64,000 nt of DNA from Polytrichum commune (lineage: Eukaryota; Streptophyta; Polytrichopsida; Polytrichales; Polytrichaceae): NCBI GenBank assembly GCA_950295325.1, contig OX485807.1, positions 31,777,666 through 31,841,665 of the forward strand, written 5' to 3'. Below the pieces are notes generated by a model. The model was not told the DNA's origin. It saw only the letters and a list, made by a program, of their open reading frames with translations, and ran no database searches. A program made the translations under genes and the position numbers. Below, piece after piece: positions 14,867 to 26,764 of this stretch. Each line of letters opens with the position of its first letter. Within the stretch, counting starts at the first letter, position 1.

Positions 14867-15296
14867 AGCTCCTTGGTTGCGTTCTGTGGGGTGAGGAGGT
14901 AATGAGCAAGCATAATTTCTCCTTTAATTCCCAGGTTCCATGTTTGTGGGGAGCAGTCAAGTTGTGTATTGTCGAGTTTTCGACAAGTGACTATAAATTA
15001 TTATTTGAGTTTCTTAATCTCAACCTCTTTGTTTGGAAAAGATCTTCAATTAGGAGCTTCATAATGTTATGGCATAATGAGGAATATTGGAATTTAAGTA
15101 TCTTCTTAAAGTGTTATTATATCCTAAGATATATGCTTGATGATTTATAATTATTCTTCCCTTATCATCCATTGCTCACTCCAAATACAACTATGTCAAA
15201 TATGACGCCATTAGATTCATCTTCTTACATTAAATTAACAACAATAAATTCATTGAGAGTATAAGTGATGATTTTAGTGCCATCTACTTGATGTTC

Positions 15297-15570
15297 AGTG
15301 GTGTGTGGTTAGATCTATGAACTCACATCAAAATGCCATGTGTTTAAAAGAGTTAGACTAGTAGTTTTGTATAATTTGTTAACCATAGTTGGGAGGGGCC
15401 CTATATGATCACTTACTAAGAAAGAGAATCTTCACTTTGACAATGTATAGGAGATTCGCATGAGCTCCAAAAAAAAATGAGGAAAATAGCAATGGCTACA
15501 ATTTGGATTGGCTAATCATATTGCACTAGTTGTGTCTCTTGTATCCTAGGATGCATGGTTGCGGTTTGGA
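15297..15570 (+). repeat. Dispersed repeat of about 300-350 bp, copy a
   Basis: Shares ordered blocks with 43,390-43,690 and 55,020-55,330 (same strand), and with 51,720-52,080 and, more faintly, 46,150-46,390 (opposite strand). Landmarks are CATGTGTTTAAAAGAG, GAGAATCTTCACTTTGA, GAGATTC, a block around GAGGAAA, and TATCCTAG at the end. No coding capacity. Being interspersed in both orientations and inside introns, it behaves like a SINE or MITE family, but I cannot name it. Confidence 0.6.
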
Positions 15571-15975
15571 AGCCAAAAGTATCTTCAAGGGGCTATGAAG
15601 TAATATGTGTACATTCATGAGATATTCTGCATACATGATGAATATATTGGATTGTACATGTTGCATTCTCAAGCTAACTTTTTGATACCTTAAAGTTTGC
15701 TAGAAATTGATTTGTTTTATTATCTAAAACTTTAAAGGAGATCCTATCTTTATTGCACCATGTTTTCTAGTAGAATGTTGGTTTACGCGCCCCCCCCCCT
15801 CCCCTTGACGTGAGTCATGACCTCACAAAAGGTAAACATCATAAAAGCATGATCAACCAAGCCCACATTAGTCCCTTTAGTATTCCAAAACATTATTTTA
15901 GTATTTGATCTATAGTAAAGGAGCCTATTGATGTATGCCAACGTAGAGTGTGCCCCTTGGTGGCCTCTCTCTCCC

Positions 15976-16001
15976 TCTCACACACACACACACACACACA
16001 A
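15976..16001. repeat. (CA)n microsatellite
   Basis: A run of CA dinucleotides following a CTCTCTC stretch at 15,965-15,976. Simple sequence only. Confidence 0.8.
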
Positions 16002-16426
16002 ATTCAAACTAGTGATTGAGATCTAGAAGTTAGGAAACATTTATTGAAAACTATGAGAAACATTTTTCATCCACTGAGCTATTAGGATTTGAGACTAGGG
16101 AATGTCTCTTATCGTGGATGAAAAGCTAATGGGGATCAAATGCTAGTTTGGGTTTTACCTCATGCCAAATAAATTCTCAGTTACCATAGTAAAAATACAC
16201 ATTATGCTCAGATACTCTATTCATGGCAATCATGTGTAAATATTGTATCGAATATTAAATAGCAAATGATGCTAAGGTGAGTACATATGGAACCAAGTCA
16301 TTGCATGTTCCTTGCTACATGGGTTGACCACAATGTGAGTGAAGGTGTAAGAATATGGAGTATGTTGTTTAAGGAGATAGAATGTGCAATATATTATTGA
16401 ATCCCATGATTTTTATCTAGTTGTAA

Positions 16427-16820
16427 GAGCATCCTCAGTCGGTCTAGGTAAAGCTCACTGCAAACCAAAACCTATCTTTTGACTGACCTAAAATTAGAAA
16501 CTGAAATTACCATCATTAGAAGCACACCTAAATAAACGTGAGATATTTCTCAAGAAAAAAGAATTGTAAAAATTTGACGTAGGTGAAATCCCTCATTGAA
16601 AACACCACATTTTCAAAATTTAGAGGGAGTGCACCAAATCTTGCTTTAAAATGGAAAGATCCTCCCACACTCCCTCCAAATTTTTGACATTTAGAGGGAG
16701 TGTGGGAGGATCTGTCCATTTTAAGCAAGATTTGGTGCACTCCCTCTAAATTTTGAGCAATTTTAAGCAAGATAGGTCTTGGTTTGCAGTGAGCTTTACC
16801 TAGACCGACTGAGGATGCTC
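16427..16820. mobile_element. MITE with TAA target duplication, PIF/Harbinger (Tourist) type
   Basis: Nearly perfect terminal inverted repeats of about 52 bp start GAGCATCCTCAGTCGG and run through GGTTTGCAGTGAGC on the complementary end; I see one mismatch. TAA is present at 16,424-16,426 and again at 16,821-16,823, which fits a 3-bp TAA/TTA target duplication, the hallmark of PIF/Harbinger elements. A GAGCATC start is also common among plant Tourist MITEs. A second internal inverted repeat (about 16,612-16,760, containing GAGGGAGTGTGGGAGG) makes most of the element one long hairpin. The near identity of the ends suggests a fairly recent insertion. Confidence 0.8.
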
Positions 16821-17703
16821 TAAGTGACATGTATAACAACCCACTATTATAATGATGTTCACCTTGCATATTGAGTTTTAACCCCCACATGTTTGGTATT
16901 GGCTCTTATGCATGTAGGTGAGGGCAAGTCTTCTACTTTGCAAAAATATTATAGTTTTTGTTTTGAATATTGTGCAACATCTTATGTGTTGATGATTTAC
17001 ACCCTCTTTTACATGGACTGTGTTATTATTGTTAATTACAAGAAGTTCGTCTTCTAGATTTCTTCTTGAGAATCAAGACATTTGGAGAAAATAGTGGTTG
17101 ATGTTGTCAAAGCTAGGCTTTCTTGAGAATCCAACTTTTGGTATGAGGATCCACCCATGACAAGGTATACCACTAAGGACTAAATAAAAAGGAGTCCTTA
17201 GATTTCACAAGGACTCATGTTTGAGGATATGTTACTGAATAAATCTACAAAGCACTAATCAAATGTGATAACAACATCTATAATAGGGCTAAATCTTGAC
17301 CATAAACTTATGTAAAGTTAAACTAAAAGCACGATAATATTCAAAGGAGTGTCAAGGATTGTGGAAAAGTGGTAACGTGTGACACAATTTTGTTAAACCC
17401 TATTGTGGTTGAACCCATGGGTGGCCTCTTTGAAGTTTGGAGGGTACATGCAAGTCAAAGTTCTTATTACTCCTTTGCTAAGATGAATTTAAAGAAATGC
17501 AAGCTCAACTTCATGATTTGACAAACCAATTTAGCAATAGGTTCTACCAATTTCATTGGAATCGCTAACCAAGTTCACTATATAGGCCACCAATTTAAGT
17601 TGAACTTTCAACCAATTTCACTACATGTTGTGAACAACTTCATGATTTGACACCCATATTCAAAACTCCACAAAATCAATTTCATGAATTGTATAGTTTT
17701 ATT

Positions 17704-18817
17704 TCACGAAGAACAACACATCATGTATAAGATTCTTCTAATCGCTCTACTTGAATTAATATTGACCTCTCTTATCCAACCTTGCACCATGTCTGCAGTG
17801 ATTACTTGTACGTCATCATTAACGTGAAGGAGCAATGTTTGATGATTTTGGAGATCATTCCGTCCGACATGGCTTTTGATGTGTCCAAATACCCATTATG
17901 TAGCATTGAGAAATGGACTATATGATGGCAAATGGAAGTAGATGTGTCCAACATCTTCAAAAGCTTGTTGTATTTCACAAGATTTGTGGAATAAGACAGT
18001 GTCCATGAGGATGAACCAGTGTCTATCAAGGCTAGGAATGACCTTGGTTTGAATGAATTCTAAAAACATTTCTATGTTGTAGGCACCAAGTGTGACATCA
18101 TCTGCAATGACTCCTTCACAACCAATTGCAACCACCATATATAAATTGATCCCTTTAAGTAACAAATGTGTTGGCATCTTTGTCCTTGATGAACCCTTCC
18201 AAATCGGCATGTCAAATGTAAATTGAAACCACCCTCATCCATGTTTACAACATCGGCCATACTACCACCGAAGCTCTAAAAACTTTTGACACCACTCAAT
18301 GAACTCTCTAAGAGGTTCTTCATTGTTTATAATCATTTGGTTCATAGCGCATCAAGTTGAGGGTAAATCTAGCTTAACTTTGAATGGCTTTTGAAACACA
18401 ACTAATAGATACATGGCGTAAGAATTGCAAAGCTTCACTGAACTAACGATGGAGAGATTCTACAGTATTGTCTGGATCTACATGAAGCCTCTTTACTGAC
18501 CATTGAATGTGCTCATCTTGTAAACTTGGGTAGCAAACACCGTCTTTATGTTTGGGCACTAATTGACCATTTTCTTTAAAAGTTCTGACTATGCTCTTGA
18601 TAGTCTTGTAAGGAAAATTGTAACTATCATTTGTTTCAGCATAAGATAAACCCTCATTAAAAATGAAATGTATGAAGCGTGAGCAAAATGCATCATTTAT
18701 GTGGTTATATCTACATAGACGACTAAGCATAGCTACAACAGGCCCTCGCAAATTCAATGATTTTGTAGGAGATGGCTTGAGTGATATAGACGTGCCCTGA
18801 GCCTCTCTGTAACACAC
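17704..18817 (-). pseudogene. Tc1/mariner-like (IS630-Tc1) transposase relic
   Basis: Minus-strand frames together give a Tc1/mariner-type transposase. An N-terminal helix-turn-helix segment (GLSYAETND, then PYKTIKSIVRTFKENG) is followed by the catalytic core: NMDEGGFNLH (first Asp), HWFILMDTVLFHK (second Asp) and LPSYSPFLN just before the third acidic site. The frame is broken at least between the DEGGFNLH block and the next block (about 18,195-18,210). A TAA stop at 17,896-17,898 lies where the third catalytic acid is expected; after it the frame continues with WVFGHIKSHVGRN to a TGA at 17,704. In plants the element would cut and paste itself at TA dinucleotides. I could not find its terminal repeats. 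It is certainly non-functional as it stands. Confidence 0.75.
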
Positions 18818-20940
18818 TCACATACATTGGTGGGCAACAAGGATTTAGAAAACATGTGGACTTTGTGGGGGTGAGACGGGCACTTGGCCATGCTCCAGGT
18901 GTCTTCAATATCCTAAAGGAAGTGAGCTAATACAAACGGTGAACCATTCTGAACCCGCTTTTCTAAAGGGTAGTGTAGTTGGTTACAACAATGAGGTGAA
19001 TAATGTTGACTGATGAAGCAACCAAAACTCTCTTGAATGCCAATTTTGTGCTACGAGGGCAGGTTCACATTTGGATCCAAGACCATACAAACCGTGAAGT
19101 CGATTGATCTTGTTCGTTGAAACTTCAATCTTGACTCTTAATCTCATATCTTCAAGGAAGGTCCATTGAGGGGTGGTTTGGAACCCAAGTTGGTTGGACA
19201 TTAACCCCGATATAATCCCACTCTAAGTTATGCAAACGATAAAGTTCATAACATTCTTAAGTTCTGTGTGTGTGCATGTATATATTTTTTCTAGCTCCAT
19301 GTGATCAATTTGCACCAAAACAAATAAGTTGATTATTTTTCTTAAGCACCAAATTTGAAGAAGGGAAGGGGGGGGGGGGGGCAAAAGGCCAACATGACAA
19401 CTTGGTTTTGGCAAGTCATTACCAACTCTACATCAAACGCCACACATGCATCCTATGCCATTGCCAACAAAAATATGCTATGTAGTGCCCTCCTCATGAA
19501 GGTTTACAACTTCTAGGAGATACTTGCAACCTATAGCCAACTTTGTAGTTGGATAAAATGAACTAAAATCCATGACATTTTTTATTGCGCATTGTGCAAC
19601 CCACATGTAGATACTCATAGAGCAAACACACACACAAAATGCTATTTAGGCTCTTCAAAGTTATATTCTCTCTCCAAGAATAAGCTAGTCCAAGCAAGGT
19701 ACAGTGGACCAAAAAGTGGCTCTGCCACTTCATTTTTTAAAATTCCCATGCAAAAGCATTACTTCAATCAAATTATTTAACCTTTACTTCAAACAAAAAT
19801 ACGTAGTGCCCCTAATCACATTCTTATGAATGTAATTCCAAATGTTTATAGTTAAAGATACTACACATAATATATGGAAAGCAAATTTCGATTGGAGCTA
19901 CTAGACTTGCATTTGGATGTAATCATTCATCATGAGGACACCATTGTGTGGTAAATCTTTAAACCTTCATGTTAGTGCACCTTCAAGCCACTTTGCACCT
20001 ATTCTCCGAAATGTTAATGTCATTTGCATCACTTCTTGGTCGCTGCATGTTTTATGTGTATAATTTTTTTGTCTTTCAACTTTCAAGTGGTCATTATCAA
20101 ATTTAATGGCTCCTATATCTTGCCAAGATTTATGTTTTTGGAAATAAGTTATCACTTCATGCACTTTTTTGGCCACTTGCCATTCAAACATAACACATGT
20201 AACGGAACCAAAGTGGTTCACTTTATCTTGCGTGGGCCTAGGCCACACATTCCTCCCCACTTGCAACTAGCATGCTAAGTTTTGAATCTTGTGCAAGCTA
20301 GCATGTGCAAAATAACTATAATAACCACACCTAATTGTTACCCTATAAAGGTTACCCAAAAGCGACTCCCGTGAATGAACATAGTCTAACCATGAGACCT
20401 TGGATGATTTTGGACAATTCTACAAGCAATAAGTTGAAAATTCATAATTTATTCATACAATGTCCAAAATTTTCATGTTAAGATGTGTTGAAATCCTCTT
20501 TCTAATATCAACAATGCAATCTAATAGCATTAGCTCTTCGTATATGTTCCAAAGAATGATAATAAGTGCACTCACCAGATACAAACACAACCCTCCCCCC
20601 CCAGTATACCCGAGCCCCATGAAATGTTATGCTGAAAAATATTATGCATGATTAGCAAAATCTAAAGTAACCCAAGAAGATTAAACAAACACACCAACTA
20701 TTAGTCGCAACTTGCAATGACATGCTTCGTGGGCTGAGTGCATCAGTGATGAAGCATGCCTGGATAATGACCCGGAATCCCACTCGAGACCCAGGTTTTA
20801 GCTGGACCTAGGTTTCGTGGAGGGAGGGCACTACGAAATAAAGAGAGGAATCAAAACACGCATGTCCATTCAGTTCAATAATGTCAATTGAAGGAGCTCC
20901 TCATGGTGACATGCGTCATGGGCACTTACATGCAACACTC
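18818..20940. other. AT-rich intergenic DNA, no gene seen
   Basis: Short open frames only, with no recognised motif. Contains a G tract at about 19,369-19,381. The Tc1/mariner relic's upstream end may extend into the first few hundred bases, but no terminal repeat could be matched. Confidence 0.3.
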
Positions 20941-20943
20941 TTT

Positions 20944-20961
20944 GGGGGGGGGGGGGGGGGC
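20944..20961. repeat. Poly(G) tract
   Basis: About 18 consecutive G followed by CTCAACCCCC. It is one of several long G or C runs in the window (13.09, 15.79, 19.37, 43.51 kb), which are also prone to assembly length errors. Confidence 0.8.
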
Positions 20962-21030
20962 TCAACCCCCTCCCGACATCACTAGTAGAAACTATACCAA
21001 AACAACTATATATATATATATTACGATTGT

Positions 21031-21125
21031 AATGTTAAAAATTTTGGGGTGTGTAATACACTGTTGGAAAGGTGTTTTCAAGACCTTTCCAACGGTATAT
21101 CACAAGCCCCCAAATTTCTAATATT
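21031..21125. repeat. Hairpin-forming inverted repeat
   Basis: A perfect 11-bp stem, GTTGGAAAGGT / ACCTTTCCAAC, encloses a 9-base loop at about 21,062-21,092. Imperfect pairing continues outward through GTATTACAC/GTGATATACC and AAATTTTGGGG/CCCCAAATTT. It looks like a very short MITE or a fold-back remnant. The CCAACGGTATATC motif resembles text at about 22,985-23,005. Confidence 0.55.
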
Positions 21126-21549
21126 TCAGTTGGTAAAACCAAAACAAATATGCACTCGTTTAGCGACAGCAGAGCACGCTGGTCAAACGACTGTGGCACG
21201 TTTTTGCAATGTTTTCTACGAGTGCATTGAAGGGAAGTCGGCCATTTATTTACTATTGGCGATGTCTATTGGCGATGATTGGATGGTCAATTGGATGATC
21301 ATCTACATTGAAAAGACCATTGCCTAAGCTTTGGATGTTAACGACATTATCAAAAAAAGAGTATGGGGATGTCAGCTCGATGAGTCCAAATCTCTCGATA
21401 ACCAATCAAATTTGGACCACTTATTGAAATTTGAAAATAGAACATACATTGAATATTTCCATATTTTGAGGTCCGCCCCCCTAGGTCAAGATCCCGGCTG
21501 AGGGTGTGCCAACGTTCATGGGAGTCACTTGTTACTTGATCTTAACTGT

Positions 21550-22496
21550 TCCTTACAGAAGCCGCTATGCGTGTGGAAAAATTGTTTGCATTTTGCTGGG
21601 GGCCAGTGGAAGTGCCAACAGAGGTTCAGGTACTTAACCACACACACCTAAGCCTCATTTGGAAGCTTCGGCGTTGCCACCCTCCAACCGCTGGGATCCA
21701 TCGATCGCCGGGGAAAAAAACCCCAGAGGAGGAAAACGGCCGTCAATCTAATATATTTCCATGTGTCAGGGATGGGCATCCATGGCCATGTCGTGAAGCC
21801 CTTTTCCCTTCCCCCAGATGGAAGAGCTTTTGCTACAGTTGTAGTACTCACAATATATTAATATAGGTTACGAAGGAAGCGCATGCAGCCTGCTGGCCAG
21901 GCCAAGGTTTCTTGTTGCTGCTGCTGCAGACGACTCCAGGCAGAGGCCGGCCGGCCGGCTTTCTTTCGCCGACCTGATTCCTTTACCGCCTCGCACAAAA
22001 TGTCAAATCGTCAAGTTAAACCGCGTATATATGTGTCCTTGCAGACACTGTCAAAGATTTGAGTTAGAGAGCCCACGGCGCGTCCCTAGCTGGCTAGCTC
22101 GTCCTTGCACAAAATGTCATACAGGTTGCTCCAGGTGACCCCATGTCCTTTCGGTGCCGAGCGAGCCAATTCATTGCATGCGATGCGATGTAACTTCCAG
22201 CGCCTTGGCAACGGATCGGAGCGCAACAAACATGCAGGAAGGAAGGTCCGGCTCTCTCTCTCTCTCTCTTGCCTGCTGCCTCGCTTTGCTCGCTCGCTAT
22301 TCCCACAGTCAGCGACAAATGGGCACGGACGCGCGCATAAATGAATGCGGCTTCTCTTTCCTCCCTTTTCACGCGCTGGTGATGGTGGTGGTGGCATGGT
22401 ACTGCATGCTGCTGCTGCTGCTGAGATTGGAATATTTGGCACACCTTTATTTCCACTCCTGAATGATTAGTGGAATTAAAGCGAGGGGAGTCAGCT

Positions 22497-22536
<40 letters not shown>

Positions 22537-22640
22537 GTATATAGCTAGCTCGCCATGCCAGCAGGGGGCGCCTGTTTCACGGCTTTTGACTTATAAATCT
22601 CTCCCCTGTATATGTGTACTAACTTACTGCAAGCAGCCCG
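21550..22640. other. GC-richer block with a possible lone exon
   Basis: At 21,560-21,628 a 69-bp stretch is framed by a strong acceptor (TTCCTTACAG) and a donor-like end (GTTCAG then GTACTTAAC). In one frame it reads YACGKIVCILLGASGSANRG, in another MRVEKLFAFCWGPVEVPTEV. Neither is recognised and no partner exon was found. Downstream are CT-rich (22,253-22,270), CTG (22,408-22,422), CA (22,499-22,520) and TA (22,521-22,536) simple repeats. It may be a gene fragment, a promoter block or both. Confidence 0.25.
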
Positions 22641-22848
22641 AACTGAACTATATAGGACTACTGGAACTACTGCAGAAAACCATATCAAAATAATAATAAT
22701 AAAATGAAATCTATAAAAAAAATCGAGCACCAGTTATTTTAGTTGCCTCGTCATGTTCTTTCATGCAGTCTGTTCAGTTGAGATCTCCACGTGGGGACTT
22801 ACATAAGAGCTGTAGAACACACACACAGATATATATATATATATATAT

Positions 22849-23322
22849 AGGGGATTGTTGAATCAACCACACTCTGGTTAAAACGGCCACAAAGACACGT
22901 CGCACAGTCACATAACCTATCAAATTTCGAATAGATTTACACCGTTTTGTCTAGTTAGTATGGGTTACCATTTAGAGTTACATGTCGGTATATCTTTCCA
23001 ACGACATTACGATGTTTTTTTACCAACTAAGTTATATCATATTCTTGGGTGTGCGTACTAACTACTTATGTTATTTGGATGAAAAAAAAAAATGATACTC
23101 CCAGTAAAATGTTATAGCAATGCGTAACTCCAAATGATAACCCACATTGATTGAACAAAATAGTTAAGTTGTGAGCTGAAATGTAAAGAAAGGGAAAGCA
23201 AAGTTGATACCTTGCTCATCATCATGCGTGCGATGAAAAATGTGAATTTTGAAAAGTCATGTGACCACACAACGCATCTTTGTGATCATTTTTATCAAAC
23301 TATGTGATCAATTGAACAATCC
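22849..23322. mobile_element. MITE with diverged terminal inverted repeats
   Basis: The left end, GGGGATTGTTGAATCAACCA, matches the complement of the right end, GGGGATTGTTCAATTGATCA. The similarity continues inward past CACAAAGACACGTCGCACAGTCACAT versus its right-hand counterpart, about 65 bp at roughly 70 percent identity. The core is AT-rich and non-coding. It is flanked on the left by a (TA)n microsatellite, so a TA-type target duplication cannot be confirmed. It is old. Confidence 0.6.
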
Positions 23323-23756
23323 CCTGTATAGATATAGGTAGATAGATGCCTTCGAAGGTCACTCTTGATGAGATGGGCAGCAGGGGGTACGGTTGCCGCT
23401 TCTCTTTGTCCTCATTTGCCGAATGTGTAACAACTCAATCTGCAGATGCCAATAAATTACTACATAAAAGAATGAGACGTGGAGACTCAGCTTGCGGTGT
23501 GAGTCAAGCTGGGCTTAAAAGCTAGCAATTTAAGTATGCAGCTCAGCTATGGGGGAGATTTTTGGGCCTACTAATCGGTTGAGATCCAAGTGTTTGCAAG
23601 TCCAACAACCGGTTACATACATGTGACGACATCCTCCGGGTTTTACTTTATGAAGTTGGGGTATATTCTCTAAATTCCTCTAAAATGATGGGTAATTCTC
23701 CTGCAGTCTTGAACTTCTCCAACCGCTTATTTCTCAAACTCAACCAGGCAAGAAAG

Positions 23757-24300
23757 TCAGTTTGGCTTGGGATCAGCTTTTCCACTGCAGTGCATGAGGT
23801 TAGGAGGTATGACGAGAGAGAGAGAGAGAGAGAGGGTTATCGCATGAGCGTACCCTCTCATTCATCGAACTTAAGAGCCCTGCAAATAGAGTGCAACCTG
23901 CAGGTTATTATTTTCCGTCAGTTTGATACTGGAATTAGCTTTTAAGACCCCGGTATTACACTAATGCATTCATTTTTGAGTGCGTTAATGTCAACTAATT
24001 GAGCACAATAATGCATCGAATAATATGACACTTTCGTTTTGTGGATACAAAGAATGCCACAAAGCTGACAAACAAATGTGACGTTAAATTCACTGGATTT
24101 GAGTAGTGTTAGTCTTGTCCAAGTCATTTGAGATGAATCGGCCACAAACCTCTGAGGGGGGGAGGGGCAAGTTTTTATGTTGGATGGATGAGGGGTATGC
24201 TCATACGTGATAATTTTCCTCTCGTCATGAGGCATGGGGACACGTCACACATAGTAATTGAATGATAATAAGTGAAGCTATCATGTTTCTTTGGCTCGGA
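23757..24300. mobile_element. Foldback/MITE-like repeat, uninterrupted copy
   Basis: Left blocks CAGTTTGGCTTGGGATCAGC and GACGAGAG, then a (GA)n run, then TTATCGCATGAGCGTACC, are matched in inverse orientation near 24,165-24,240 (GGTATGCTCATACGTGATAA, CTCTCGTCATGAG). The same family occurs at 44,557-45,490, where it is split by another MITE, and as fragments at 26,160-26,270 and 62,460-62,520. Non-coding. The (GA)n run of about 22 bases at 23,812-23,834 is specific to this copy. Confidence 0.55.
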
Positions 24301-24382
24301 TTTGAAGAAAAATCCCTAAGTATTAAATAACATGGAAGAACACGACGTTGTGACTTGTGTGGTCTTAACATTGGTTCTGTTC

Positions 24383-24614
24383 CACTACACCATTTATGGT
24401 ATTTAGTGTCACTTACGATTTGGAAGTACGCAATGCTATAAATTCTTGCCAAGAATGTGAGTTTTTACCAACTTGAGTCATTCAATATGTTGTAGATTAT
24501 TCATACATTGATCTACTTGCTCTTTGTTTGAAAAAAGCGACATCTATAGTAAGAAGTTAGAGCGTTGAGTCAATCGAATAGTAAGTGACACGAATATCAT
24601 AAATGAGGTAGATG
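24383..24614. mobile_element. MITE, GTGTCACTTACTATT family
   Basis: The left end reads CACTACACCATTTATGG, then TATTTAGTGTCACTTACGA and TACGCAATGCTATAA. The complement of the right end reads CTCATTTATGATATTCGTG, TCACTTACTATTCG and CAACGCTCTAA. About 54 bp of imperfect inverted repeat enclose a short core. Its length (232 bp) matches the copy at 14,638-14,866. Confidence 0.65.
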
Positions 24615-24630
24615 GTTTTATGATATGTTA

Positions 24631-24880
24631 CACTACCTTGTTTATGGTATTCAATGTCACTTACTATTCTCATTAAGTATAGTATTCAATGTCACTTACA
24701 TTAATGAGAATGTAGCATTTTAGTCATTTATGGTTCTATAGTACAACCGAACAACCTATTAAACCTTTGCTAGTAAATATTGGGCTTCACACTAAGAAGT
24801 TATTGCTTTGCATAACTTCATATATAATTGAATAAATACCATATTGTATGCAACACTAAATACCATAAACAATGTAGTAG
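24631..24880. mobile_element. MITE, GTGTCACTTACTATT family, second adjacent copy
   Basis: The left end CACTACCTTGTTTATGGTAT pairs with the complement of the right end, CTACATTGTTTATGGTATTT. Inside is a short internal duplication of the segment GTATTCAATGTCACTTAC (about 24,648 and 24,684). It lies 16 bp from the copy at 24,383, so the two may be tandem or one may have landed beside the other. Confidence 0.6.
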
Positions 24881-25289
24881 AGTTCCAAACTTCAAAACTA
24901 TCTTGTAGAGAAGAATCATTGGTAAGGTCTTGCAATCTCAGGGTGGCAATTATCTGTAGCACTTGCCACTTGCAAGGGTCACTATCCTTAGAATTTGGTT
25001 AAGGCTTTCTATGCTTTTGTTTAATAAGCCTTATTTTGGAGTTCCTTTTGCATTATAAGCATATTTCTTTACTATAATTTCTAAGGATTCTTTTCAGCTT
25101 GATCAAAAGTGAATCAATGCCTAGGGTGTCTAGTGGTGGCCCATGTTTTAGACAACATTGTTCCGAAGGGAAGAATTGCCACCCTAGGCTTGCAATTCCC
25201 CTCGTGAGGATGGCATGTCCAACTCGGACAGGATTCAAGCTAGTTAATGCTTGATGTAAGTTAGTTTGGTTTAGGTCACCTAAACCCGT

Positions 25290-25812
25290 GGAGGGTGGAC
25301 TCTTCATATCATGTACAAACTAAATGTGAGTGTAGAAAGGGGTATTATTCTTCTCTAGTGTGTACATATAAAAAGGCAATGTAGAATTTGGAAGTAAAGG
25401 TAGATGTACAAAAAGGAGCACTAAGGTTTAGAGAAAAAAAATTAGCATTAGATGTGCTAGTTTCATCTAATTTACCTCATTTCATCCAAACGACGTGTGT
25501 TTTAGGATCCGATTATTATGAGTTTTACCTGAAATGGATGAAAAAAGCTCAATGACTTTCTCATTGGAAAGTGAAAGTAGATTAAGTGTGTAATAAAGGC
25601 TTATTTATTTCATCATATATATTTTATGTATGTAATGGAAAGAGTTTTCAAATTAAATTGAAAAGTACAACCTCAATACATAAGTCCATTTCTAGCATAT
25701 TGTTAATACGTATACATTTATTTTCTTTATAAATTTCTCATATATAGGCGTTGTATTTCATAGTCACCCATGCACATCATTTAGGTTTTCAATGAAGAGT
25801 CCACCCCCCGTG
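25290..25812. repeat. Inverted pair of GGGTGGACTCTTCAT ends
   Basis: GGGTGGACTCTTCAT at 25,293-25,307 is mirrored by ATGAAGAGTCCACCC at 25,792-25,806. The same end motif closes the dispersed repeat at about 3,412 and at about 60,821, and a changed version occurs inverted near 35,524. The inverted similarity beyond the 15-bp core is weak, so this could be a MITE or two separate repeat ends that face each other. Confidence 0.4.
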
Positions 25813-26764
25813 CTTAGACACAAGGCCTTGACCTAGATCCCATGAGAACTTTGAGTTTGAGTTGCCTGAGGCCAAAATAATGCTCAAATGAGTTCCTAGA
25901 ACTTTGAGTCCCAGTAGCCCACCATTCATTAGTGGAAGTGTCCATGTGAGCTAGAATTTTTCAACCAAAAACCATGTGGAAACCTAGGGGAGATTAGTTG
26001 TGGGTTGGTTTGTCTACGCTTGTTCCAAATGTTCATCTTTGTCAAGAAAAATTGCTCTCTAATTCTCATTATATCTATTTCATATAAAATTAGACAAGCT
26101 TGAAGATGAAGCAACATAATAATTCACGGTGGTCACAACATCGGAGTCGTCTCTTTATCTCTAGTTTGATAGGCTACAAACTTTTTGTTGCAGTGCATGA
26201 GATTGGGAGGCATCAGGGACATAGTAAGTGAACATTAAGTGAAGCTACTATGTTTCTTTGCCAATCTAAAGGCCCATTGCCACTTGGCTTTACCAAATAA
26301 CCAAAGTCTTTCTTAAAATTTGGCTAAAGTTCCTAGTTATTGGAGGGATACTGCAACCATCCCGGTGCTCTTACAAAAACTTGCTTCATTTTTGTTAGTA
26401 GGTTTTAGTTTAAACACTATATTCGGTATTTGGAGACTTTTTGTTGATTATGAGACTATATAAGGATGCACATTTCAAAATTGGACCAGTAATGACGACT
26501 AAAAATCCCATATGTATAATGGTATGCTACTATTATTATACATAAAGGCATGGAAGTGAACAAAAATGTGAGGCATACATGAGAATAGTTGCGTATGAAA
26601 TGACAACTCGTTATGAATGGAAGGGAAGATGCGAAGAATGAATGGAAGTTGAATGAATTAATTGGGATTGAAATACAATTATAATGGAAATACCATCAAT
26701 GTCTTGAGTAACTTGGAATAGCATAGAAAGTAAGCACTTAAATATGTTCTACACCTAAGCCCAT
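25813..26764. other. AT-rich DNA bordering the GC-rich island
   Basis: No supported gene. A fragment of the 23,757 repeat family lies at about 26,160-26,270 (GCAGTGCATGAGATTGGGAG, then AAGTGAAGCTACTATGTTTC). Base composition changes sharply at about 26,760, where the GC-rich island begins. Confidence 0.4.
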
